Below, one piece after another: positions 1 through 8,122 of a DNA stretch of 64,000 nt (within the stretch, counting starts at the first letter, position 1; each line of letters opens with the position of its first letter). The stretch comes from Amorphoplanes friuliensis DSM 7358 (GTDB lineage: Bacteria; Actinomycetota; Actinomycetes; Mycobacteriales; Micromonosporaceae): contig NC_022657.1 in assembly GCF_000494755.1 (NCBI RefSeq), positions 4,564,001-4,628,000 on the forward strand, in the 5' to 3' direction. The notes below the pieces were generated by a model that saw nothing but the letters and a program-made list of their open reading frames with translations, was not told where the DNA came from and ran no database searches. The translations under genes were made by a program, and so were the position numbers.

Positions 1-146
1 AGGCGATCGAGCTCTTCGAGGAAGCCGGCCGCTTGGCCCGCAGTAAAGGCACCAAGGTCTACGGCACGTCCCACCTCGTCGAAGCGCTGGACACCGCGCC
101 CGCGCCCGCGGCCCACCGCCTCCTCGCCGACCTCGAAAAGGCCTGA
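1..146 (+). CDS. Clp N-terminal-domain protein, 3' end only
   Basis: The reading frame ending in TGA at 144-146 is open to the left edge and encodes the last 47 residues of a protein. The residues FEEAGRLARSKGTKVYG followed by SHLVEALD match the second repeat of the Clp N (Clp R) domain, in which a helix with a conserved HLL-AL motif closes each repeat. The stop follows shortly after the repeat, so this is either a short stand-alone Clp-N protein, common in actinobacteria, or a protein ending in that domain; it is not the ATPase body of ClpC. The MFS gene starts 4 bases downstream, so they are probably co-transcribed. Confidence 0.6.
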   Translation, partial: AIELFEEAGRLARSKGTKVYGTSHLVEALDTAPAPAAHRLLADLEKA

Positions 147-150
147 CCGC

Positions 151-1374
151 TTGGGACTGCTCCGCGACCCCGACTTCCGCCGCCTGTTCACCGCCACGGC
201 GGCGAGTCAGCTGGGCGACCGCGTGATCTTCCTGGCGCTGCCGCTGGTGGCGATCGTTGCCCTGTCGGCGACCGAGTTCCAGGTGGGACTGCTCAGCGCG
301 GCGACGATGGCCGGTTCTTTGCTCGTCGGCCTGCCCGCGGGCGCGTGGATCGACCGTCTCCGCAAACGCGGCGTCCTCGTCACCACGGATCTGCTGCGCG
401 CACTGGTGATCGCCGTGATACCCCTGGCCTGGTGGGCGGACGCACTGTCCATCTGGCTGCTGTTCGGCGTCGCGCTCGTGCACGGTGTGCTCACCGTCTT
501 CTTCGACGTCGCGTACGTGAGCTATCTGCCGTACCTGGTCGGCCGTGACCATCTCACCGAGGGGAACGCAAAGCTGGCGTCGGTCCGGTCCGCGGTGAGC
601 GTGGGCGGCCCGGGCCTGGCCGGACCGCTGATCGGCGCCTTCGGCGCGCCGGTGGCGCTGGTGGCCGGCTCGGCCGGGATGGTGGTGTCGGCGCTGTTCG
701 TCCGGGGGCTCCGCAAGCGGGAGCCGGCACCGGAACCGTCGGCCGACCCGCACCTGGGCCGCGAGATCGCCGAGGGACTGCGGTTTGTCCTCGGTCAGCC
801 GTTGCTGCGCGCGATCGTCACCGCCGACGGCCTGTTCGGTCTCTTCCTGATCGCCTACCAGACGATGCTGCTGGTCTTTCTCGCCCGCGACGTCCAGCTC
901 GGCTCGTTCGGCATCGGCGTTGTCCTGTCCGCGATGGGCTGCGGCGGTCTGGCCGGTGCTCTGCTCGCCCGCCGGGCGGCGTCGCGGCTCGGAGCACGCC
1001 GCGTGATCTGGCTGGCGCCGCTGCTGACCTGCCCACCGGCCGCCCTCATGGCATTCGCCGCCCCGGGCTGGACACTCTGGGTGGCGCCCGCGGGACTGGT
1101 GCTGCTGTCGTTCGGTGGTGTCGTCCGGCTGGTCGCTCAGGCCGGCCTGCAGCAGTCGGTGACCCCGGACCACGTCCTGGGCCGCATGAGCGCGACGTTC
1201 CGCTTCGTCACCTGGGGCGGCATGCCGCTGGGTGGTCTGCTCGGCGGCGCCGCCGGCACCTGGCTCGGCCCGTCCGCGACGCTGTGGCTCAGCGCCGCCG
1301 GTCTTACCCTGACCTTCCTTCCCACTTTTGCGGTCCGCGCCGGGGAGCACACCGAAAGGAGCGTGACGTCGTGA
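151..1374 (+). CDS. MFS transporter (enterobactin exporter EntS/drug-efflux type)
   Basis: A 407-residue polytopic membrane protein with about 10-12 hydrophobic helices, opening with GLLRDPDFRRLFTATAASQLGD, the usual first helix of the MFS_3/EntS-like drug exporter group. The loop after helix 2 has the acidic-glycine-basic pattern PAGAWIDRLRKRGVL, the family motif A. The start is TTG at 151, 4 bases after the upstream stop; no ATG lies nearby in frame. The end overlaps the next gene by GTGA. Substrate cannot be deduced; proton-driven efflux is the family expectation. Confidence 0.8.
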   Translation: MGLLRDPDFRRLFTATAASQLGDRVIFLALPLVAIVALSATEFQVGLLSAATMAGSLLVGLPAGAWIDRLRKRGVLVTTDLLRALVIAVIPLAWWADALSIWLLFGVALVHGVLTVFFDVAYVSYLPYLVGRDHLTEGNAKLASVRSAVSVGGPGLAGPLIGAFGAPVALVAGSAGMVVSALFVRGLRKREPAPEPSADPHLGREIAEGLRFVLGQPLLRAIVTADGLFGLFLIAYQTMLLVFLARDVQLGSFGIGVVLSAMGCGGLAGALLARRAASRLGARRVIWLAPLLTCPPAALMAFAAPGWTLWVAPAGLVLLSFGGVVRLVAQAGLQQSVTPDHVLGRMSATFRFVTWGGMPLGGLLGGAAGTWLGPSATLWLSAAGLTLTFLPTFAVRAGEHTERSVTS

Positions 1375-2645
1375 GTTCCGCCCTCCAACGCCTGCTGGCC
1401 GTGCGGGACTTCGGCGACGCCGGGAGCTCGCCGGCGGTGCTGCGGCGCCTGTCGCTGCTTCTGGGTCTGCACACCGCGGACCTGTTCGTGATCGCCGGCC
1501 GGCCGCTGCCCGCCGACCTCGCCCCGGCCCGCGGTTCGGTGTCGCGCAACGTCGGGAAGCTGGTGTTCCGGGCCTCCGACCTGCTCCCGGAACATCGGCG
1601 CGAGGTGCACGACTTCATCCGGTCGCTGCCCGTGCACCAGCCTGATCCGGAACCCGAGACCGGCGACGAGGTGCCTGCCGGCCCGGGACCGCTGCTGGTC
1701 CGCCTGCTCGCCAACCGCAACATCCATCCGTGGAACGCCAAACTGCTCGCCGTGGTCGCCGACGGCCCGTACGTGTCCGACTCGACGATCGTCCTGCTCG
1801 GGCAGGGCCGCGTCGAGGTCACACCGCGCTACGTGAGCGCGTTCGCGTGCCTGCTGGGGATCCGCCCCGAGGACCTGGCGGCGATGACCGGGGTCGAGCC
1901 GGAGCCGCGGGTGCGCCCGTACCCCCATGGGGCCGAGCTCGCTGCCCTGTCCTGGGACGCCCGGCGGCTCACCGAGGATCAGCTCCTCGAGACGGGCCAC
2001 CTGATCGAGGCGCTGCGCAGGTCCGATCCCCGCCTGTTCTGCAAGCAGTGCGACAGGTATCACGTGGCGAGCGTCCATCAGCAGACCGAGGACACCGACG
2101 CCGGGATCCTCGCGGCGTTCGAACAGCGCCTCGATGCTGTGCTCGCCCGCGAGAGCCCGGAGTGGACACCGCCGCAGCTCCCCGCGGGGACCGACGCCGA
2201 GTCGGTCCTCCATCACCGCCTCGACCAGAAACGAACCCGGGCCGGCACCCACCTCGGCCTCGACGACCTCGGCGTCATCGTCCACGACAGCAACGCCAGC
2301 GCCGTCCGGCAGCTCGTTGTCCCGTTGCTCGAGGCGGGGCACGGTGATGCGCTGCGGGCGTACCTCCTGGCCGTGATCCGTACCGGCACGTCGCAGCAGC
2401 AGATCCGGGCGGTGAGCGCGTGGCTCTGGACGAGGCCCGACCAGCCGCAGAAGGCTGCCTTCCAGGACACGTGCCTGACGGCTTTTGTCGCCGGCGACGA
2501 CCCGCTGGTCCGCAAGGTCCTGTCCCGCCGGATTTCGCTCGACCCGTCGGATCACGCCGCGGACCTGCACGACACGGTGCTCCGGGCCCGGGCCATCGCC
2601 GAGTCCGCCCCCGGGGCGTACGGCCATCTCCTGTCGCCGGGATGA
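1371..2645 (+). CDS. HTH-like regulator with long C-terminal extension
   Basis: GTG at 1371 is chosen over an upstream in-frame ATG at 1284 because it overlaps the MFS stop (GTGA) and has GAAAGGAG at 1354-1361. The 424-residue product has two related segments in its first 190 residues, one around RLSLLLGLHTADLFVIAG and one around GPYVSDSTIVLLGQG followed by LLGIRPEDLAAMTGV; the second looks like a Cro/C1 (XRE) fold in which a short helix pair precedes a binding helix. Residues 200-424 have no recognised domain but contain a Cys pair (FCKQCDRYH). Its N-terminal half is about 65-70% identical by eye to the next gene. I infer a DNA-binding role; no target is visible. Confidence 0.6.
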   Translation: MSSALQRLLAVRDFGDAGSSPAVLRRLSLLLGLHTADLFVIAGRPLPADLAPARGSVSRNVGKLVFRASDLLPEHRREVHDFIRSLPVHQPDPEPETGDEVPAGPGPLLVRLLANRNIHPWNAKLLAVVADGPYVSDSTIVLLGQGRVEVTPRYVSAFACLLGIRPEDLAAMTGVEPEPRVRPYPHGAELAALSWDARRLTEDQLLETGHLIEALRRSDPRLFCKQCDRYHVASVHQQTEDTDAGILAAFEQRLDAVLARESPEWTPPQLPAGTDAESVLHHRLDQKRTRAGTHLGLDDLGVIVHDSNASAVRQLVVPLLEAGHGDALRAYLLAVIRTGTSQQQIRAVSAWLWTRPDQPQKAAFQDTCLTAFVAGDDPLVRKVLSRRISLDPSDHAADLHDTVLRARAIAESAPGAYGHLLSPG

Positions 2646-2693
2646 CCCCGCACCGCTCTTCTCTTCGGGGCCGTACGCGGCCATGATGGCGGC

Positions 2694-3377
2694 ATGACCT
2701 CGGCGCTGCAACGACTCCTGGCCTCGCGAGGGATCGGCGACGCCGGTTCGTCGCCGGCCGTGCTGCGCCGTCTCGCCCTGGTGCTGGGCCTGCACACCCC
2801 GGACCTGTTCGTGATCGCCGGGCAGCCGTTGCCGGCGGACCTCGCACCCGCCCGGGGCCCCCGTGCGCACAGTGTCGGCCTGCTCGTCACCGGCGCGCTG
2901 GCCCTCCGGCCGGGGGACAGGCGGGAGGTGCACGAGTTCGTCCGCTCGCTGCCGGTGCACCGGCCCGCCCCGGAGGCCACACCGGCGGACCCGGCGGACG
3001 GCCCGGGGCCGCTGCTGGTGCGCCTCCTCCGGAACAGGAACATCCACCCGGCGAACGCCGAGCTGCTGCTCCTGATGGGCGGGCCGTACGTGTCCGACTC
3101 GACGGTGGTGCTGCTCGGCCAGGGGGAGGTGGAGGTGACCCCGCAGCTCGTCAGCGGCTTCGCCGGGATCCTGGGCCTCCATCCGGACGACCTGGCCGCC
3201 CTGACCGGCGTCCGCCCGGACCCCGAGTCCCGGCCTCACCCGTACGCCCCGGAGCTGTCCAGGCTCGCCTGGGATGCCCGCCGCCTCACGGGCGAGCAAC
3301 TGTCCGAGGTGTTCCGCCTCGTCGACAGCCTGAGCCGGGCGGCCGGTCCGCCGATCGTGAGGACCGTCAGCAGCTGA
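2694..3377 (+). CDS. Short paralogue of the preceding HTH-like protein
   Basis: A 227-residue protein aligning along its whole length with the N-terminal half of the 1371-2645 product (shared blocks SALQRLLA, AGSSPAVLRRL, GPYVSDST, LLGQG-VEVTP), but lacking the C-terminal 200 residues and the Cys pair. The two genes are a tandem duplication followed by 3' loss in this copy or gain in the other. The start at 2694 lies 6 bases after a CATGAT box, so a leaderless transcript is possible; no good ribosome site is present. The last 11 bases overlap the convergent chitinase gene. Confidence 0.6.
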   Translation: MTSALQRLLASRGIGDAGSSPAVLRRLALVLGLHTPDLFVIAGQPLPADLAPARGPRAHSVGLLVTGALALRPGDRREVHEFVRSLPVHRPAPEATPADPADGPGPLLVRLLRNRNIHPANAELLLLMGGPYVSDSTVVLLGQGEVEVTPQLVSGFAGILGLHPDDLAALTGVRPDPESRPHPYAPELSRLAWDARRLTGEQLSEVFRLVDSLSRAAGPPIVRTVSS

Positions 3378-4071
3378 GGTTGCCGCCGGGTTCGACGCCG
3401 AGGATCTGGGTGAACCGCTGGTACGCGTCCACGCGGCTCTGCACCTGCGCCGGGTTCCCGCCGTTGCACTCCAGCGAGCCGTTGATGCTGCGGATCGTCT
3501 CGCCGAAGCCCGCGCCGTTCACGATGGCGTCGTGCGGGGTCATCGAGCCCGGGCCGGTCTGGGTCATCCAGTACCAGAGGCCGGTCTGCCAGGCGGTCGA
3601 CGAGTCGTTCTTGACCTGGTCGGGGTTGTTCAGCAGGTCGATGCCGAGCGCGTCACCGGCGGCCTTGTAGTTGAAGTTCCAGCTGAGCTGGATCGGCCCG
3701 CGCCCGTGGTACGCGGACTGGCCGGCCGGGCACCCGTACGGCTGCGCGGCGTCGCAGTAGTGCGGCCAGTTGTCCTGGTTGATCTCCTCGACGTAGACCA
3801 GTCCACCGGACTCGTGGTTGATGTTCGCCAGGAAAGCAGCGGCTTCCTGCTTTTGTGCGGTGTCATTTCCGGAGCCGGTGAACGCGGGGAATTTCTGCAT
3901 CGCGTCGAGGAGTCCGTCGTAACTGTAGAACGCTATCCGGCTGGGGAACATCTGGTCGAACTGCGCCGGGGAAACGGGGAAGGTGGCGGCGTTCGCACTG
4001 GTGGTGACCAGGGTGGCGGTGAGTGCCGCGGCGGCCGCGACGGCGGCGGCCAGCATGCGTCGTACTCGCAT
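3367..4071 (-). CDS. Secreted GH19 chitinase
   Basis: Family 19 chitinase, cutting beta-1,4 GlcNAc linkages with inversion. The start at 4071 rather than 4134 gives a clean Sec signal (MRVRRML, a long Ala-rich core, SANA before ATFPVS) and a GAGGAC ribosome site 7 bases upstream. The 234-residue precursor has the GH19 signature: NHESGG near residues 85-90, whose Glu is the expected acid catalyst, acidic YVEE shortly after, and YHGRGPIQLSWNFNY, the substrate-cleft motif. There is no carbohydrate-binding module, so it is a single-domain enzyme of the Streptomyces ChiF/G type minus the binding domain. It acts outside the cell. Confidence 0.93.
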   Translation of the reverse strand: MRVRRMLAAAVAAAAALTATLVTTSANAATFPVSPAQFDQMFPSRIAFYSYDGLLDAMQKFPAFTGSGNDTAQKQEAAAFLANINHESGGLVYVEEINQDNWPHYCDAAQPYGCPAGQSAYHGRGPIQLSWNFNYKAAGDALGIDLLNNPDQVKNDSSTAWQTGLWYWMTQTGPGSMTPHDAIVNGAGFGETIRSINGSLECNGGNPAQVQSRVDAYQRFTQILGVEPGGNLSC

Positions 4072-4105
4072 TTGTCGTCCTCTCTGGGGGAAGGGAACAC
4101 CTCCA

Positions 4106-4134
4106 ACCAACAAGAGATCACCGTCAATTGTCAA
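4106..4134 (-). promoter_or_regulatory. Candidate promoter of the chitinase
   Basis: On the minus strand TTGACA (4134-4129) is followed after 17 bases by GTTGGT (4111-4106). The -35 box is perfect, the -10 box poor. It lies 35-60 bases before the chitinase start in an AT-richer stretch. The rest of the 345-base divergent gap (4072-4416) shows no gene. Confidence 0.3.
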
Positions 4135-4301
4135 GACTGTTTAGTGAAACCATTTCCCCCGGATGCGGGTCGTTCGGAGTGCCGCTACGATGGCCCCTTG
4201 GTCACACTGTGCGACCAGTTGACTACAGGATGTTGATCATTGCGTCGACCTGCGCAAACGCCTTCCGCACCTGAAGAAAACCTTTCCTGAGAAATTGCTT
4301 T

Positions 4302-4326
4302 GAACCGCTGCCGGGGCCGCCTCGTA
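4302..4326 (+). promoter_or_regulatory. Candidate ECF-type promoter of the DUF4331 operon
   Basis: GAAC at 4302-4305 and CGTA at 4323-4326 with a 17-base spacer resemble the GGAAC/CGTC layout of ECF sigma promoters, 90 bases before the first gene of the operon. The match is short and could be chance in this base composition. Confidence 0.25.
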
Positions 4327-4416
4327 CTGATGGCTGTCGACAACGTTTGTCCCGGGCAATAACCCCGAAACACGCGTCCGGCGGGAGACCGCCGGACGTT
4401 TGACGAAAGGCCGAGC

Positions 4417-4695
4417 ATGAGTCGTGGTCACTACGGCAAGAGGGCAGTCAACCGCCTGTCGCGCCGTCGGGTTCTTGCCATTGCCGCCACCGTGGGTGTC
4501 GGCGCCTCCGCCGCCGGTGTGGCGGGGCTGAGCCTCGCGGGTGAGAAGCCCGGCTCGGGCGACGGCGAGCCACTGGTGCTGTCGCTGCGCGACGCCAAGA
4601 AGGGCACGTTCGACGTGTTCTCCGGCGGCTCGAAGGTCACGATCACCGACCAGAAGCTCGCCGAGAAGCTGCTCAAGGCAGTCAAGCGCGGCTGA
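4417..4695 (+). CDS. Small Tat-signal protein
   Basis: 92 residues with a twin-arginine signal: SRRRVLAIAATVGVGASAAG at residues 15-34, the SRRxVL form expected for the Tat pathway, followed by an Ala/Gly hydrophobic core. The mature part is only about 45 residues, lysine- and acid-rich (FDVFSGGSKVTITDQKLAEKLL), with no cofactor motif. It is the first gene of an operon with the DUF4331 protein (51-base gap), which itself lacks a signal. Function unknown; it could act as an export partner of its neighbour. Confidence 0.65.
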   Translation: MSRGHYGKRAVNRLSRRRVLAIAATVGVGASAAGVAGLSLAGEKPGSGDGEPLVLSLRDAKKGTFDVFSGGSKVTITDQKLAEKLLKAVKRG

Positions 4696-4746
4696 ACCGC
4701 TTCCTCACCAGCAGGCCCCCCGTTTTCTGAGTAAGGAAGAAGACTC

Positions 4747-6153
4747 ATGTCATCGCACCGCGAAGCGCCGGAGATCAGCAAGGACCCGGTCGCCGACAGC
4801 GCCGACCTCTACGCGTTCGTCAGCCCGGACCACCCGGACACCGTCACCCTGATCGCCAACTACGTGCCGCTGCAGCTCCCTGCGAGCGGCCCGAACTTCT
4901 TCGAGTTCGGCGACGACGTGCTCTACGAGATCCACGTCGACAAGAACGGTGACGGGCGCCCGGACCTGACCTACCAGTTCCGGTTCCGCACCGAGCTGCG
5001 CAACGACCGGACGTTCCTCTACAACACCGGTCCGATCGAGTCGCTCGACAGCGAGAACTGGAACCGCCGGCAGTTCTACTCAGTCACCCGTGTCGACGCG
5101 AGCGGCAAGCACACCGTGCTCGCGGAGAAGCTGCCGTGCCCGCCGTGCAACGTCGGCCCGCTGTCGATCCCGGATTACGACAAGCTCGCCGAGGACGCGG
5201 TCCACAAGCTCAAGACCGGCGAGAAGGTCTTCGCCGGCCAGCGCGCCGACCCGTTCTTCGTCGACCTCGGCGCGATCTTCGACCTCGGCACGCTGCGGCC
5301 GTTCCAGGACAAGCACCTGGTCGGGGCGAAGCTGTTCAACTACGCCGGCAAGGCCGTCAACGCCACCGACAAGATGAACGTGCACAGCATCGCGATCCAG
5401 CTGCCCCTGCACGACGTACGCCGGGACGGCAAGAAGAAGGTCCGGGGCCGCGACCCGGAAGCGGTCATCGGTGTGTGGACCTCCGCCAGCCGCCGGCAGG
5501 TCCAGGTCCGCGACGGCCGCAAGAACGGCGACGACGTCTACGTCGGCCCGCAGGTCCAGGTCTCGCGTCTCGGCAACCCGCTGTTCAACGAGGTCATCGT
5601 GCCGATGGCGCAGAAGGACCTGTGGAACAGCCTGCCGCCGAGCGAGGACAAGCGGTTCGCCGAGTTCGTCGAGCAGCCGGAGCTCGGTGCGCTGCTGCCG
5701 GTGCTCTACCCGGGCCTGTTCGACAACCTGGCCGAGCTCAACAAGGCCAAGACCGCCCGCGCCGACCTGGTCGCGATCCTGCTCACCGGCATCCCGGACG
5801 GGCTCATCGACGACTTCCAGAACAACACCGGTGACGTCCAGGCCGACATGCTCCGCCTGAACACCGCCGTCCCGCCGACCAAGGAGCCGAACGCGTTCGG
5901 CATCCTCGGCGGTGACCTGGCCGGCTTCCCCAACGGCCGCCGCGTCGCCGACGACGTCGTGTCGATCTCCCTGCGCGCCATCGCGGGTGTGACCGTGCCG
6001 CTGGTCGACGAGAAGTTCACCGCGGACGACGCCGCCGCCCTGGTCGAGCAGGGGCTGTCGGCCAAGGACGCCAGCTCGAAGCTGCTCAAGAAGTTCCCCT
6101 ACCTGGGGGTTCCGTTCGACGGCTTCAACAACCCGGAGGCTGAGGACAAGTGA
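4747..6153 (+). CDS. DUF4331 family protein
   Basis: 468 residues opening with SSHREAPEISKDPVADSADLY, the diagnostic start of the DUF4331 family, and keeping the acidic DKNGDGRPDLTYQF segment that resembles a calcium-binding loop. The family is found in bacteria, usually exported or cell-associated, with no established biochemical role. TAAGGAAGAAG gives the ribosome site. No signal peptide or membrane segment is visible, although the gene directly upstream encodes a Tat-signal miniprotein. A Cys pair, PCPPCNV, sits near residue 130. The stop overlaps the next start (GTGA), so the two are coupled. Confidence 0.85.
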   Translation: MSSHREAPEISKDPVADSADLYAFVSPDHPDTVTLIANYVPLQLPASGPNFFEFGDDVLYEIHVDKNGDGRPDLTYQFRFRTELRNDRTFLYNTGPIESLDSENWNRRQFYSVTRVDASGKHTVLAEKLPCPPCNVGPLSIPDYDKLAEDAVHKLKTGEKVFAGQRADPFFVDLGAIFDLGTLRPFQDKHLVGAKLFNYAGKAVNATDKMNVHSIAIQLPLHDVRRDGKKKVRGRDPEAVIGVWTSASRRQVQVRDGRKNGDDVYVGPQVQVSRLGNPLFNEVIVPMAQKDLWNSLPPSEDKRFAEFVEQPELGALLPVLYPGLFDNLAELNKAKTARADLVAILLTGIPDGLIDDFQNNTGDVQADMLRLNTAVPPTKEPNAFGILGGDLAGFPNGRRVADDVVSISLRAIAGVTVPLVDEKFTADDAAALVEQGLSAKDASSKLLKKFPYLGVPFDGFNNPEAEDK

Positions 6154-6491
6154 GCGTCGGCGCCCACCACCACCACATCCTCGACCCCTCCGGTCAGGGC
6201 ACGGTCGTCCTCAACATCGGCCAGGGCATCGGCGCGCTGGTCCTCTACACGCCGGGCAGCCTCCACGGCCACGAGATCGAGGTCAGCCCGGTCGAGGACG
6301 CAGCCCGCCGCACCCACGCCGCGGTCCGCGCCCGCTACGTCCGCGACGGTGTCCTCTTCAGCATGGTCCTCGACAACCTCGCCGAGGGCCGCTACGTCAT
6401 CTGGCAGGACCCGGTGACCCCACTGGCCGAGGTGGACATCCGCAGCGGCATGGTCACCGAGCACGAGTGGCCGGTACCCGCCATCGTGTGA
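6150..6491 (+). CDS. Conserved 113-aa protein of the DUF4331 operon
   Basis: Translationally coupled to DUF4331 by a GTGA overlap. The 113-residue product begins with a His cluster (GAHHHHILD), then has alternating beta-strand-like segments (GTVVLNIGQGIGALVLY, GRYVIWQDPVTPLAEVDI), suggesting a small beta-sandwich or cupin-like fold. No catalytic motif is recognised. The context implies a role with the DUF4331 protein; the His cluster might bind a metal, which is speculation. Confidence 0.6.
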   Translation: MSVGAHHHHILDPSGQGTVVLNIGQGIGALVLYTPGSLHGHEIEVSPVEDAARRTHAAVRARYVRDGVLFSMVLDNLAEGRYVIWQDPVTPLAEVDIRSGMVTEHEWPVPAIV

Positions 6492-6528
6492 GCAGCGCCA
6501 CCCGCCCCTGCCGGTCTAGTGTGGGCTG

Positions 6529-7554
6529 ATGGACACGGCAGGGGCGGCCGTTCAAGACACGGAACCGGCAACACCGGACGGCGACGTCGCGGTCTGTGCC
6601 ACCCTCCGCACGACGGACCTCGACGAGGCCCGCGATTTCTGCCGCCGGATGTACTACGGGCCGCTCGAGGTCAAACCCGCGGGCAGCATCGACGGCTTCG
6701 CCTTCACCGGCGAAGTCGTCCAGATCGGCCCGGTCACCATCGGCGAGATCAGCTACGGCACCGAGATCTGCCTGGCCAGCGGCGATCTCGAAACGGCCTA
6801 CCACGTCCTGGCCCCCCTGACCGGCGGCGTCCACGTCCTCCACCGCGGCGCCGCCACCAAGGCCGACCCCAGCCAGGCCGCCGTCTTCCGCCCCATCGGC
6901 GACATCGACCTGCGCTGGTCCGCCGACTGCCGCCTCATCAGCGTCAAAGTGGACCGCCTCGCCCTCGAACGCGAACTCGACGCCGCCCTCGACCGCCGCG
7001 TCGGCTCCCCCCTCCCACTCGGCGCGACCTTCGGCCTCGCCGGCGGCCCGGGCCGCAGCTGGCTGGCCCTGGTCCGGCTCCTGCACGCCGAAGCCCGCCA
7101 GCCCGACGGCCTGACCCTCTTCCCGCACCTGCTCCGCCAATGGCGCGACCTGGTGGTCAGCGGCCTCGCCCAGGCCGTCGAACACCCGTTCTCCCAGAAC
7201 CCGGCCGGTCGCCCCACCGCCCGACGCCCCCGCACGGTCAAACGCACCCTCGACGCCATGCACGCCGAGCCGGGAAGGTCCTTCACCGCCGCCGAACTCG
7301 CCGGAATAGCCGGCGTCGGCATCCGCGTCCTCCAGGAGTCCTTCCGCCAGCACGTCGGCGTCCCGCCCCTGACCTACCTCCGCAGGCTGCGCCTCGAAGG
7401 TGTCCACGCCGAACTCAGCCGCGCCGGCCCGGACCAGATAAGCGTCAGCGAGGTGGCGACGAGGTGGGGATTCACTCATTTGGGCCGGTTTGCGGGCGCC
7501 TACCGAGAGAGATATGGGGAGACGCCTTCCCAAACTCTCCGCGATCAAACCTGA
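6529..7554 (+). CDS. AraC-family transcriptional regulator
   Basis: 341 residues: an N-terminal AraC_binding_2-type sensor domain (residues 25-190) and a C-terminal double HTH domain (about 240-340) with the hallmark order RSFTAAELAGIAGVGIRVLQ, then RHVGVPPLTYLRRLRL-like helix, and the second HTH ending WGFTHLGRFAGAYRERYGETP, the classic AraC signature. TAGTGT at 6517-6522 lies 6 bases before the ATG, so the message may be leaderless. It follows the DUF4331 operon by 37 bases but appears to have its own promoter. Confidence 0.88.
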   Translation: MDTAGAAVQDTEPATPDGDVAVCATLRTTDLDEARDFCRRMYYGPLEVKPAGSIDGFAFTGEVVQIGPVTIGEISYGTEICLASGDLETAYHVLAPLTGGVHVLHRGAATKADPSQAAVFRPIGDIDLRWSADCRLISVKVDRLALERELDAALDRRVGSPLPLGATFGLAGGPGRSWLALVRLLHAEARQPDGLTLFPHLLRQWRDLVVSGLAQAVEHPFSQNPAGRPTARRPRTVKRTLDAMHAEPGRSFTAAELAGIAGVGIRVLQESFRQHVGVPPLTYLRRLRLEGVHAELSRAGPDQISVSEVATRWGFTHLGRFAGAYRERYGETPSQTLRDQT

Positions 7555-7569
7555 CAACCAAATCTTTTT

Positions 7570-7678
7570 CGTGCCTTGTTGCATGGCGCTGACCGTCGCT
7601 CACGCCGAGACCGGGCGCGGCCACCCAATCGCCTGGCGGCTCATGAACGGGCACCCGCACCCTGCCAGGTCCGTGCGT
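7570..7678 (+). repeat. 109-bp repeat, left copy
   Basis: Matches the reverse complement of 9695-9803 at about 104 of 109 positions. Together the pair frames a 2-kb accessory segment. Both copies contain a short open frame (MALTVAHAETG-HPIAWRLMN) that I do not believe is a gene. The sequence on either side of the copies is unrelated. Confidence 0.85.
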
Positions 7679-7731
7679 CCACAGAAGCCCGCGGAGATCA
7701 TCCTTTGTCGACGCCGGCTGGTAACGTTTTC

Positions 7732-7753
7732 CCTGGCGATGGGGATCGCCAGG
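7732..7753 (+). terminator. Hairpin after the AraC gene
   Basis: Perfect 9-bp stem CCTGGCGAT/ATCGCCAGG with a GGGG loop, preceded by GTTTT and followed by TTGTGAGTTT. It is 180 bases beyond the araC stop and 110 before the next gene, so it could end the regulator message or insulate the accessory segment. Confidence 0.4.
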
Positions 7754-7867
7754 TTGTGAGTTTGCCCGGTTCAGACTCATGAGCGGCTGAAGGGTCTCAG
7801 GCCCCTCCTCCAAGGCACACGTCGACCTTGCTACTGCTGGACCGGGCGGCGGATGCAGGAGACGACC

Positions 7868-8122
7868 GTGTCCTCATTTCTCATTCTTCTCAAAGCTGTC
7901 GGTGCAGCCGGGCGCCCGGCCATCGTGCTCATCGCGCATCTGCCCATCATTCTGATCGCGGTAGGCCTGCTGCCTGCGCTGATGATCGGCGTTTCCGTCC
8001 TGCCGGCGCGGTATGCCGGTGTCCTCGGCACGACCATCAGCCAGCTCTGCACATGGAGCAGCCGGATCATCGCCACCGCCGGCGTCGCACCCCTGGAAGA
8101 AGCGCCGAGGACCGACCGATGA
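7868..8122 (+). CDS. Small membrane protein of unknown function
   Basis: GTG at 7868 is preferred over ATG 7853 because AGGAG (7857-7861) sits 6 bases before it. The 84-residue product is one long hydrophobic stretch (IVLIAHLPIILIAVGLLPAL and following), probably one or two membrane helices, and a short polar tail. Its stop overlaps the next ATG (ATGA), so the pair is an operon. Codon use is noticeably less GC-biased than in the flanking genes, consistent with recent acquisition. Confidence 0.5.
   Translation: MSSFLILLKAVGAAGRPAIVLIAHLPIILIAVGLLPALMIGVSVLPARYAGVLGTTISQLCTWSSRIIATAGVAPLEEAPRTDR

Noticed and set aside
1137..3299. 720-codon open frame on the minus strand
   Set aside because: Antisense shadow of the MFS and HTH genes in high-GC DNA; product is Arg/Gly/Val/Pro-rich without domains.
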